Below are positions 40,001 to 48,184 of a stretch of 64,000 bases of DNA, piece by piece. The notes beneath the pieces were generated by a model. That model was not told the DNA's origin. It saw only the letters and a program-made list of their open reading frames with translations, and ran no database searches. Made by a program: the position numbers and the translations under genes. The DNA is from Lachnospiraceae bacterium (lineage in GTDB: Bacteria; Bacillota; Clostridia; Lachnospirales; Lachnospiraceae): the NCBI GenBank assembly GCA_024692715.1, contig JAILMH010000068.1, positions 1 through 64,000 on the forward strand, in the 5' to 3' direction. Position 1 is the stretch's first letter. Every line of letters begins with the position of its first letter.

Positions 40001-40641
40001 ATCAGAGAAATGCATTCATCTTCATCTCCAATTTCCTCTTCTACTTCTGTGCGGTCTACGGTATACATCACAGGAGCTTTCTTTCTCACAGAAACCAGAA
40101 ACTCCTCCAGATTCTCTCTCGAGCCCGGAAGCGTACTGAAAGCGCGGTAAAAATTCTTATACTGCTCGTCAGCTCCTCTGAAAACAGTATTAAACTCAGG
40201 ACTGTAAAAAATCTTTACAGCCTCATCAAAATCTGCCCGTGCCAAATTTGTAAAATGGAATAAATTCTTGATCTTTCCCTGTGAGGAAAGCGCGAAATGT
40301 TTCTGAATATTAAAAACAAAGGGAAGATGATACTCTCCGGCATCACTTACCACGTCGATCTCTCCCTTTATAATGTCGCCCTCTTCAAGTCCTGTTGTAT
40401 CAAAGGTATAATGAACTTCAACTTCTGATGCCGAAAAGCTGGCTCTGTCAAGCTCAAGACGTGGCTCGCTTGTATAGAGAGTTCCGTTGCATCTTCGCTG
40501 TACAGATGATAATATGCGGAATTTTCCGCTTATCTTCTGTCCCTCCTCAGCTTCACGTTCAATACGCTTTTCCGGAAATGTAAGCGTTCCCACATCGTAT
40601 TCGAATCTCCCATTGAGTATATCGGCGATATGGTTTTCCAT
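37087..40641 (-). CDS. Giant helical-solenoid protein with N-terminal beta-rich domains (DUF5717-like)
   Basis: ~1184 aa; beta-rich N-terminus, TPR-like helical repeats; start placed at MENHIADIL because GGGAGGA lies upstream of it inside the longer track ORF. Confidence 0.7.
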   Translation of the reverse strand: MENHIADILNGRFEYDVGTLTFPEKRIEREAEEGQKISGKFRILSSVQRRCNGTLYTSEPRLELDRASFSASEVEVHYTFDTTGLEEGDIIKGEIDVVSDAGEYHLPFVFNIQKHFALSSQGKIKNLFHFTNLARADFDEAVKIFYSPEFNTVFRGADEQYKNFYRAFSTLPGSRENLEEFLVSVRKKAPVMYTVDRTEVEEEIGDEDECISLILKKSGWGDVSLRVSSDADFAVVGKTFITEENFDGDVCYLKILLIEGAMHGGTNVGTVTISGNHYYEKIRIVCHVQGERPDRILARQKLEVSLMNEFLKFRMHEIRLDAWCRSSMILIEKINSVYPHDLASRLYMVHVLILQSRMQEAESVLGHIKSEFDIEKRKPEYRAYLLYLESMLKRDEFLVKENAEKIKEFYKSKDNSARLLWLLMYMDEEMENDPQRKMAMMRKIYEAGRRTPLLYSEAMLLISADPSLMKGMTEFEVNALWWAAKHGIFNEKLMTRIAFNGSRLRRYVRTYVRLAGAYYGKYRSEEILSAICTHLIQNHAASPIHFKWFRIAVERQLKITRLYEYYMYSFPTDSRALIDRSVLMYFKMGTDIPDDLTAQLYLNLIQHRNTAGEYLMTYNPQIAEFALRKAIAGKMSEELACIYEYAVSIRGFDRHVELMNALSMLCFTHHITTENKSIVSVSVIEFGFKKERRRMMIGGEAYIDIYSNNYELFFEDSYGNRTADRTGIVDRKMLQPIMFERFIRANQTANVGFAFYICGTGRRFLSVNEENKDAVKALTQSDEILDSERNEMRRNLISFYYENDRFDELDEALLSVEPGKLNEVMRAEYVNYLVIRGMQQRAYDILKKYGASRLDSKVIVRLASRIIRDDQYTSDKFLMDICISAFRHGKYDEVILEFLEENYNGSIRHLRDIWKAAQNFNISAVHIERRMISQMLFAHSFVGEADDVFVLYAKPDNSDDLVKAWLTYAAYDYFVKNRITKEYIFERIYSHLEHGEKFIDVVSLAMLRYFSEKKEVNPVFRSGIARAVRHYLQRGIVFEFFRRFRSFVPEMMLYDDRTFIEYRTNPDKTAVIHYMITKENGNEGGFYTEAMKNIVGGVYVKNFTLFYGEQLQYYITEEDGSNSTLTTSRTLDSDDERIRNSDTRFDILNSILVSRTMGDSRSMDDLLKLYILKSRAVDQKFELI

Positions 40642-40759
40642 CCTTTTTCTGTCCTCCCTGAACATAATTGCATTTTTAATTTTAATGCACTATCATAAAT
40701 GATTATATCACCGGCTATGCGCTTATAGCAATGCAAACGCAACAGGAAAGGGGCTTTTA

Positions 40760-41869
40760 ATGGCTATTGAACACAAAGAACACTTTCACGGAAGTGACCT
40801 TGAAAAGATTGAAAAAATATATGGTATCAAAAAAGATGAGATAATTTCCTTTTCAGCAAATGTAAATCCCCTTGGAATTTCAGAAAAGCTTCGCTCAACC
40901 CTTGCAGAAAGGCTGGATGTCATCACATCTTACCCGGATCGTGAATATACAAAATTAAGAAAGGTACTGGCTGATTACTGTAAAACAGTTCCTGAGAACA
41001 TCACTGTTGGAAATGGGTCCACCGAGCTGATCTCCATTGTTATAGAATTCCGTTCTCCCAAAAAGGCAATGATACTCTCCCCTTCCTACTCAGAATACGA
41101 GCGTGAAGTGAAGCTTGTCGGCGGAGAGATCGTATATTTTCCACTTAAAGAAGCTGAGAATTTTAAGCTGGACACAGCCGCTTTGGAAACGGCCCTTGAT
41201 GATGGGATCGACATGCTGATAATCTGTAATCCAAACAATCCTACCTCTTCATGTTTAAGTCAGAGTGAGCTTCGCACCATATTAAAAAAAGCTTCACAAA
41301 ACAATATTCTCGTCATGATCGACGAAACCTATATAGAATTTGCTGATGACCAGAGTAAATTAGAAGCCATTCCACTGACTTCTGAATTTGACAATTTATT
41401 TATCATAAGAGGTATATCAAAATTTTTTGCTTCCCCAGGGCTTCGCCTTGGCTATGCCATCACAGGCAATCGTAAACTGCTCAAAGAAATAAATGAAAAG
41501 AAAAACCCGTGGTCGATAAATTCACTTGCAGAAGTTGCGGGAGAATTAATATTCTCAGATGAAGAATATATTAATAAGACAAAAGCTCTCATTTCCGCTG
41601 AAAGAAAGCGTATCTGCAGTGTCCTTGACAGTCTGAGTGCCTATGGTCTTAAATACTATGAACCATATGCAAATTTCATTCTCTGTAAGATCGAATCCAC
41701 TACAGTTAATGCCGACACTCTTTTCGAAGCCTGCATCAAAAAGAAGCTCATGATCCGAAACTGCAGTACTTTCATGTATCTTGATGAACGTTTTTTCAGA
41801 TTCTGCATCATGATGCCAAAAGACAACGACGCTCTACTTGAAGTGATAAAAACTGAACTCAGTAAATAA
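40760..41869 (+). CDS. PLP-dependent class I/II aminotransferase, HisC/CobD-like
   Basis: FSANVNPLGISEKLR, CNPNNPTSS, DETYIEFAD, RGISKFFASPGLRLGYAI. Confidence 0.9.
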   Translation: MAIEHKEHFHGSDLEKIEKIYGIKKDEIISFSANVNPLGISEKLRSTLAERLDVITSYPDREYTKLRKVLADYCKTVPENITVGNGSTELISIVIEFRSPKKAMILSPSYSEYEREVKLVGGEIVYFPLKEAENFKLDTAALETALDDGIDMLIICNPNNPTSSCLSQSELRTILKKASQNNILVMIDETYIEFADDQSKLEAIPLTSEFDNLFIIRGISKFFASPGLRLGYAITGNRKLLKEINEKKNPWSINSLAEVAGELIFSDEEYINKTKALISAERKRICSVLDSLSAYGLKYYEPYANFILCKIESTTVNADTLFEACIKKKLMIRNCSTFMYLDERFFRFCIMMPKDNDALLEVIKTELSK

Positions 41870-41870
41870 T

Positions 41871-41905
41871 AAACAGGCACTGACCATTACGATCAGTGCC
41901 TGTTT
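41871..41905. terminator. Bidirectional terminator
   Basis: AAACAGGCACTGA-N9-TCAGTGCCTGTTT. Confidence 0.85.
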
Positions 41906-41906
41906 T

Positions 41907-43817
41907 TCACTCTATAACACTTATTTCATTTGTCGAAACAGATTCTGTTTCCGCTCCTGCACTTGTTGTATTCTCAACAACCAGCTCAGAAACATCATTT
42001 GATGATTCAGATGAACTGCTGCCTGACGGAACTGCAGCTGCATCCTCGATCGGTATGACGTCATCATCATATATGATATCCGAGCTTACCGACACAGCTT
42101 TCTTTCCATCTTCTTCATCCTGTTCATCATACTCTATGTCATATTTCTCACTCTTCTTGATCTTAAGATCTGATACAAGCAGTCCTTCATAAGAGGTACC
42201 AGTCTCATCGATCAGGAAGTTAATGGTATACTTATATACTTTTGCATCCCACTCGTCTTCATCATCCTTCTTACCGTATACAAAAGTACCCTTGACCTTG
42301 AGCTTTCTTCCCTTCTGCTCAATATCCGTAACTGATTCCTTAGCTATGAATATATCATTTTCAGAAAGTGATTCCTGTGTTATCTCTTTAAGATACAACG
42401 ATGTTCCATACAGATAAGCCGTATCAAGCGTCTCATTGCTGATATCTCCACTGAACTTTTCAGCGTTCACAAACGGAAGTACAGCAGCTGCTGCTTTCGA
42501 TATCTTTTCTGCATTTGAAGAACTCATTTCGTATGCAGGAACAACCTCTTCACTTACGGTCTTCTTCTTTTTCTTCTTTTTCTTTTTTTCAGATTCCTTG
42601 ACTGTTGTATCAGCCTTTACATTTTCTTTGGCATTTGCCGAAGCATGTTCTGTAGTATTGTTTTCTGATGAAGATGCCTTATCTACCGATACTGTAACTT
42701 CATTATCTGATATCTCCACCACAGTATTGTCAGAGATAACATAGTCATTTACAGACTGAAGTCCTGTATTATCAGAAATATTCAGACTTACAGAGCCCGG
42801 AACTGCTTCATTGCTCATATTATTATGAACCGCTGTACCAACTCCGACACCTGTTCCTGCTACAGCCACCGCTACAGCTACTGCTACGGATTTTGCGGCA
42901 CCTCCTGCCACTAATCCTCCGGCTGCGATCGAACTGCCTGCTGCCCCTGCAGCTGCTGTCGTCGCCGCTCCTGCCGCTGCTGTCGTTACAGCTGTTGTCG
43001 CTGCTGTTCCTGCAGAAACACTGGCTGCTGTTCCTGAACCGCCGGTAGCTGCTGCCGCTGTTCCGGCTGCTGTTCCGGCTGCTGTTCCGGCTGCTATCGC
43101 CGAACCTGCTGCTATTCCAAGCTTACCGCATATTGCCGCATATGATGCCGCTGCCACAGGCGCTGCCATAACTGTCTCATCTGACATCACACTTATGGCA
43201 CCGATTATCAGCGGAGCAGTGATCATTACTGCTCCAGCCTTGCCGCCGCTCACACCTGATGTTTCTTCGAGCCTCTTTTTCAAAAACTTTCTGGCATAGT
43301 TCAGACGACTTTTAACTGTTCCAACCGAACATTCCATAACATCTGCAATGTCCTCTATTGAAATACCGTCATAATAATGTGCCACAAGAGTCGTTCTCTG
43401 AGCCTCCGGAAGCTCTTCTATAAGCTTCTTGAGCTCAGCAGCCCGCTCCTTATCCTCAGCCGAAAGATCCGGCTGGGCACTTTTATCCGTACTAACCATG
43501 TTTCCGAAAACAGCATCGCTTTTTTCATCATCAAGGAGTATTTCATTTTTCTTTCGGAAAATTTTCATTCCTTGTCTATAGGTAATCGCTCCGAGCCACG
43601 CAAATATATTTTCAGGCTTATCAAGTGAATCTATCGATTTATACGCCTCTATGTACACAGTCTGAAGCAAGTCCATAGCATCGTCCTCATCCTTCATGAT
43701 CTGACGCGCTCTGAACAGCACATAACTGTAAGTACCGTTATAGACGAGATTAAAACCCTCTTCCTCGCCATTTTTCATGCGTACGACTGCCTGAATCAAA
43801 TCTTTGTCAGCTGCCAT
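41907..43817 (-). CDS. ECF-type sigma-70 factor with Ala/Gly-rich hydrophobic segment and long C-terminal extension
   Basis: Sigma2 (FNLVYNGTYSYVLFRARQIMKDEDDAMDLLQTVYIEAYKSIDSL) and sigma4 (LPEAQRTTLVAHYYDGISIEDIADVMECSVGTVKSRLNYARKFLKKRL), then ~450 aa C-terminal. Confidence 0.9.
   Translation of the reverse strand: MAADKDLIQAVVRMKNGEEEGFNLVYNGTYSYVLFRARQIMKDEDDAMDLLQTVYIEAYKSIDSLDKPENIFAWLGAITYRQGMKIFRKKNEILLDDEKSDAVFGNMVSTDKSAQPDLSAEDKERAAELKKLIEELPEAQRTTLVAHYYDGISIEDIADVMECSVGTVKSRLNYARKFLKKRLEETSGVSGGKAGAVMITAPLIIGAISVMSDETVMAAPVAAASYAAICGKLGIAAGSAIAAGTAAGTAAGTAAAATGGSGTAASVSAGTAATTAVTTAAAGAATTAAAGAAGSSIAAGGLVAGGAAKSVAVAVAVAVAGTGVGVGTAVHNNMSNEAVPGSVSLNISDNTGLQSVNDYVISDNTVVEISDNEVTVSVDKASSSENNTTEHASANAKENVKADTTVKESEKKKKKKKKKTVSEEVVPAYEMSSSNAEKISKAAAAVLPFVNAEKFSGDISNETLDTAYLYGTSLYLKEITQESLSENDIFIAKESVTDIEQKGRKLKVKGTFVYGKKDDEDEWDAKVYKYTINFLIDETGTSYEGLLVSDLKIKKSEKYDIEYDEQDEEDGKKAVSVSSDIIYDDDVIPIEDAAAVPSGSSSSESSNDVSELVVENTTSAGAETESVSTNEISVIE
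43053..43098. repeat. 12-bp tandem repeat within sigma-factor gene
   Basis: CTGTTCCGGCTG unit repeated three times in frame (AGTAAGTAAGTA). Confidence 0.8.
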
Positions 43818-43945
43818 TCACATGTCTCCTTATTTACTCTTGCGCGGTTACCGTTCCTCCTTTCGCGATACTTTTTAAGGAAATCTTAATATAATCTTCA
43901 TACTTCCATTAAATAGTACCTGAAAACTGTAAAACGGTTTTAAAT

Positions 43946-45871
43946 CTACTGCGCAATTTTATTTCCGGTATATAGCTGATAATACCGACCTTTTTGAGCA
44001 ATAAGATCATCATGAGAACCCCTCTCAATGATCCTCCCCTGCTCTAATACCATAATACAATCACTATTGCGAATTGTCGATAGACGATGTGCGATCACAA
44101 ACGTAGTTCTTCCCTTCATCAGCTGATCCATACCATTTTGAACAATTTTTTCAGTTCTGGTATCAATTGAGCTGGTAGCCTCGTCAAGTATAAGCGCCGG
44201 CGGATCAGCAACTGCCGCTCTGGCAATTGAAAGCAGCTGACGCTGTCCCTGTGAAAGACTCGCTCCATCACCTGTGATCATCGTATCATATCCATTCGGA
44301 AGTCTTCTTATGAATCCATCCGCATTTACAAGCTTCGCTGCTGCGATCACTTCTTCATCAGTCGCATCAAGTCTTCCATATCTGATGTTATCTTTGATCG
44401 TACCGGTGAAAAGATGAACATCCTGAAGTACCATACCAAGTGACCTTCTAAGATCTCCCTTGCATATCTTATTTATATTTATATCGTCATATCTTATCTT
44501 TCCGTCCTGTATATCATAAAAACGATTTATAAGATTTGTGATAGTTGTCTTACCTGCACCGGTGGAACCTACAAATGCGATCTTCTGACCCGGCTCAGCA
44601 AACATCTTTATATCATGGAGCACGATCTTTTTTTCATCATATCCAAAATCAACCCCCAGGAAATCTACTCGTCCCTGCTGCTTTGTATAAGTGATGGTAT
44701 TATCTGCCTTATGATAATGTTTCCACGCCCAGATATCTGTCTTTTTTTCTGTCTCAATGATATTTCCGTCTTTATCGATCTCAGCATTTACAAGCTTTAC
44801 ATAGCCATCATCAGTTTCAGGTGTCTCATCAAGTAAAGAAAAGATTCTCTCTGCACCTGCAAGAGCCATGATAACCGAGTTGAACTGCATTGATACCTGG
44901 CTTATAGGCATATTCAGACTCTTGTTGAATGTAAGGAACGATGCAAGCTTTCCAAGTGTAAGTGTGCCGATATTATTAAGAGCCAGAATACCTCCGACTA
45001 TCGCGCAGATAACATAGCTCAGATTTCCGAGCTGGGCATTTACCGGCCCCATGAAATTTGCAAAGGTATTGGCATTGTAGGCACTTCTGTAAAGAGCCTC
45101 ATTCCTTTTATCGAATTCTTCTATCGCAGCATCCTCATGGCAAAAGACCTTTACAACCTTCTGTCCATTCATCATCTCTTCGATGTAGCCGTTCAATGAA
45201 CCCAGTGAAGCCTGCTGATCGTGGAAGAATTTTCCTGAACGTTTACCCAGCTGTCCTGAAGTAAAAAGCATTACACCGACCATCAAAAGTGTCACTATCG
45301 TAAGCGGCACATCCAGGATGATCATACTAGCGATCACGCTTACGACCATTATCACACTGTTTAAGAACTGAGGCATAGCCTGGGATATCATCTGCCTCAA
45401 TGTATCGATATCATTTGTATAAATTGACATTATATCGCCATGTGCATGGGTATCGAAATACTTTATCGGCAGACTTTCCATATGCACAAACAGGTCATTT
45501 CTAAGTCTTAAAAGTGTGCCCTGTCCCACATAGATCATTATTTTCTGATATGTGAATGAAGCTATGACACCGACCGCATAAAATCCGGCAACCTTTGTCA
45601 TCGCTGCTGCCAACGGTCCGAAATCGCTGCTTTTATTCTGCAGCATTGGAAGTATATAGCTGTCGATTAGCTGCTGCATAAAAAGTGTACCCTGTACATT
45701 CGCAAGGACGCCTATAAATATACATACGATAACAACTATCATCTGCAGCGTATAGCGGCTCAGCACATAACCCATTACTCTGGCGAAAAGCTTTCCGGGA
45801 TTCTTGACCTTAGGCCTCTGACCTCTGCCTCTTCTCATTCCGCCTATTTCTTTTACTTTCTCTCCGGCCAT
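43946..45871 (-). CDS. ABC exporter, fused permease/ATPase
   Basis: Walker A GSTGAGKTT, signature LSQGQRQLLSIARA. Confidence 0.95.
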   Translation of the reverse strand: MAGEKVKEIGGMRRGRGQRPKVKNPGKLFARVMGYVLSRYTLQMIVVIVCIFIGVLANVQGTLFMQQLIDSYILPMLQNKSSDFGPLAAAMTKVAGFYAVGVIASFTYQKIMIYVGQGTLLRLRNDLFVHMESLPIKYFDTHAHGDIMSIYTNDIDTLRQMISQAMPQFLNSVIMVVSVIASMIILDVPLTIVTLLMVGVMLFTSGQLGKRSGKFFHDQQASLGSLNGYIEEMMNGQKVVKVFCHEDAAIEEFDKRNEALYRSAYNANTFANFMGPVNAQLGNLSYVICAIVGGILALNNIGTLTLGKLASFLTFNKSLNMPISQVSMQFNSVIMALAGAERIFSLLDETPETDDGYVKLVNAEIDKDGNIIETEKKTDIWAWKHYHKADNTITYTKQQGRVDFLGVDFGYDEKKIVLHDIKMFAEPGQKIAFVGSTGAGKTTITNLINRFYDIQDGKIRYDDININKICKGDLRRSLGMVLQDVHLFTGTIKDNIRYGRLDATDEEVIAAAKLVNADGFIRRLPNGYDTMITGDGASLSQGQRQLLSIARAAVADPPALILDEATSSIDTRTEKIVQNGMDQLMKGRTTFVIAHRLSTIRNSDCIMVLEQGRIIERGSHDDLIAQKGRYYQLYTGNKIAQ

Positions 45872-45874
45872 TGA

Positions 45875-47659
45875 TCACTCGCCTCCCTTCTCATCAAAAT
45901 CACCGCTTCCGCCATTCTGTGACTCAAAAACATCACGATAAATAACGTTATTTTTAAGAAGGTTCTCATGTGTATCAAATCCATCAATACGGCCATTATC
46001 CATAACAATGATCTTATCTGCACTCTGTACCGAAGAAATTCTCTGGGCGATTATGATCTTTGTCATATCCGGAAGCTCATCTGAAAAACCTTTTCTGATC
46101 TTAGCATCTGTTGCAGTATCCACCGCTGAGGTAGAATCATCAAGGATCAGTATCTTTGGCTTCTTAAGCAATGCTCTTGCTATACAGAGTCTCTGTTTCT
46201 GTCCTCCGGAAACATTATTTCCACCCTGCTCGATATGTGTATAATAGCCATCCGGCATACGTTCGATAAATTCATCTGCACAGGCTATCTCACATGCTCT
46301 CCTGCACTGCTCTTCCGTAGCATTTTCATTTCCCCATCTGAGGTTTTCAAGTATGGTTCCGCTGAAGAGCTCATTTTTCTGAAGAACCACTGCAACAGAA
46401 TCTCTAAGCTTGTGTATATCGTAATCTCTTACATCAATACCACCTACAGAAACCGAGCCTTTTGTAACGTCATAAAGCCTGCTTATAAGATTTACGAGCG
46501 ATGACTTGGAACTTCCCGTTCCTCCGATGATTCCGATTGTTTCACCGGACTTTACAGAAAAGTCTATATCCTTTAATACAGGATCTCCTGACTGCCCTGC
46601 ATACGAAAATTCCACATGATCAAAAGTTATACTTCCATCGGCAACTGTACCGATAGGATCGCTCTTCTGTCTGAGAACCGGTTCTTCATCAAGAACTTCT
46701 GTGATACGCTTTGCAGAAGCCTCCGACATCCCGACCATTACAACGACCATTGCGACCATCATAAGACTCATGAGAATATTCATACAGTACGCAAGAAGGC
46801 TCATCAGCTGTCCTGTTGTAAGCTCATCCACAACTATCATATGCGCACCGAGCCAGCTTATAAGCAGGATACAGGTGTAAACCGCTGCCATCATGACCGG
46901 CATGTTCAATACAACTGTACCTTCCGCCTTTACGAACATCCTATATATGTTTTCTGTAGCCTTTTTAAATTTATCGTTTTCATAATCTTCACGTACAAAA
47001 GCCTTTACAACGCGAATTGCGCTGACATTCTCCTGTACACTTTCATTAAGGGCATCATACTTTTCAAATGTTGCCGTAAAATATTTTGTCGCCCTGCTCA
47101 TGATAAATCCCATAAAAACGGCGAGTACTATAACTGCAAAAAGATAGATACTGGCAAGCCTCGGACTTATCATAAATGCCATAAACATTGCAACTATGAT
47201 AGACGACGGGGCACGCATGAACATTCGAAGGAGCATCATATACGCATTCTGAACATTTGTAACATCTGTTGTCAGTCTTGTTACAAGTCCGGCTGTTGAG
47301 TATTTATCTATGTTTTCAAAGCTGTAAAGCTGAATGCGTCTGAACATAGAAGCCCTAAGATTTTTAGCAAGTCCTGCAGAAGCGCTTGCTCCGTATTTTC
47401 CTCCAAGCATACCTGCTGTAAGTCCGCACAGAGCAGTGATTATCATCAAAAAGCCTGTCCTGTATATCGCATTCAGGTCACCGGCTGTAACACCCTTATC
47501 AATGATCACTGACATCAGAAAAGGGATTATCATTTCACATACGACCTCGAGTATCATAAATACCGGAGTCAGTATTGAATCCTTCTTGAATTCTTTGACC
47601 TCGCCAAGGATCCTTAACGCTGCTGCTTTCAGCGAGATCTTATCGTACGATTTTTCCAT
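45875..47659 (-). CDS. ABC exporter, fused permease/ATPase, likely heterodimer partner
   Basis: Walker A GGTGSSKSS, signature VSGGQKQRLCIARA. Confidence 0.95.
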   Translation of the reverse strand: MEKSYDKISLKAAALRILGEVKEFKKDSILTPVFMILEVVCEMIIPFLMSVIIDKGVTAGDLNAIYRTGFLMIITALCGLTAGMLGGKYGASASAGLAKNLRASMFRRIQLYSFENIDKYSTAGLVTRLTTDVTNVQNAYMMLLRMFMRAPSSIIVAMFMAFMISPRLASIYLFAVIVLAVFMGFIMSRATKYFTATFEKYDALNESVQENVSAIRVVKAFVREDYENDKFKKATENIYRMFVKAEGTVVLNMPVMMAAVYTCILLISWLGAHMIVVDELTTGQLMSLLAYCMNILMSLMMVAMVVVMVGMSEASAKRITEVLDEEPVLRQKSDPIGTVADGSITFDHVEFSYAGQSGDPVLKDIDFSVKSGETIGIIGGTGSSKSSLVNLISRLYDVTKGSVSVGGIDVRDYDIHKLRDSVAVVLQKNELFSGTILENLRWGNENATEEQCRRACEIACADEFIERMPDGYYTHIEQGGNNVSGGQKQRLCIARALLKKPKILILDDSTSAVDTATDAKIRKGFSDELPDMTKIIIAQRISSVQSADKIIVMDNGRIDGFDTHENLLKNNVIYRDVFESQNGGSGDFDEKGGE

Positions 47660-47673
47660 TCTGCCAATTTACC

Positions 47674-48165
47674 TCAGTTCTTTTTTGTATAAGTGCAGAA
47701 ATAATAAATCAGATCAAAATAGGTCTGTTCTTCGGATTCCTGCGTCATTTCCCAGTTTTCATCCTCGTCAAGATTCGGGAAATAAGTATCCGCCTCATAT
47801 ACTTTGTCGATCTTAGTTACGATCGCTGTATCACACATACCTATGAGCTGCTTATAGATAGATGCACCTCCGATAAGGTAAACATCATCCTTATTGTAGG
47901 CTTCTATAACCTTATTAAGCTCTTCAATATCGTGAACGACGGTTACTCCCTCAGGAGCATAATCTTTATTTCTTGTGAGTACTATGTTCACTCTGTTCGG
48001 CAGCGGCTTCTTTCCAGGGAAACTCTCCAGAGTTTTTCTTCCCATAACAACAACCTTACCTGTGGTCTTCTCTCTGAAAAACTTCTGATCTGAAGGTATT
48101 CTCACAAGAAGATCATTTTTCAAGCCGATTCCCCAATTTTTGTCTGCTGCTACGATTGCTATCAT
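47674..48165 (-). CDS. folA: Dihydrofolate reductase
   Basis: IAIVAADKNWGIGLKNDLLVRIPSDQKFFREKTTGKVVVMGRKTLESFP. Confidence 0.97.
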   Translation of the reverse strand: MIAIVAADKNWGIGLKNDLLVRIPSDQKFFREKTTGKVVVMGRKTLESFPGKKPLPNRVNIVLTRNKDYAPEGVTVVHDIEELNKVIEAYNKDDVYLIGGASIYKQLIGMCDTAIVTKIDKVYEADTYFPNLDEDENWEMTQESEEQTYFDLIYYFCTYTKKN

Positions 48166-48184
48166 TTTTCATTTCTCCTATTAT

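Noticed and set aside
42436-42744. Plus-strand ORF with Phe-rich stretch (FFFFFFFFFF)
   Set aside because: Antisense of the poly-Lys tract in the sigma factor gene, not a real gene
43053-43098. Short repeats as a possible CRISPR
   Set aside because: 12-bp contiguous tandem units inside a coding frame, no spacers, no cas genes
46616-47299. 227-aa plus-strand ORF
   Set aside because: Antisense to a clear ABC exporter; His/Cys/Tyr-rich composition typical of a shadow ORF, with no recognisable domain
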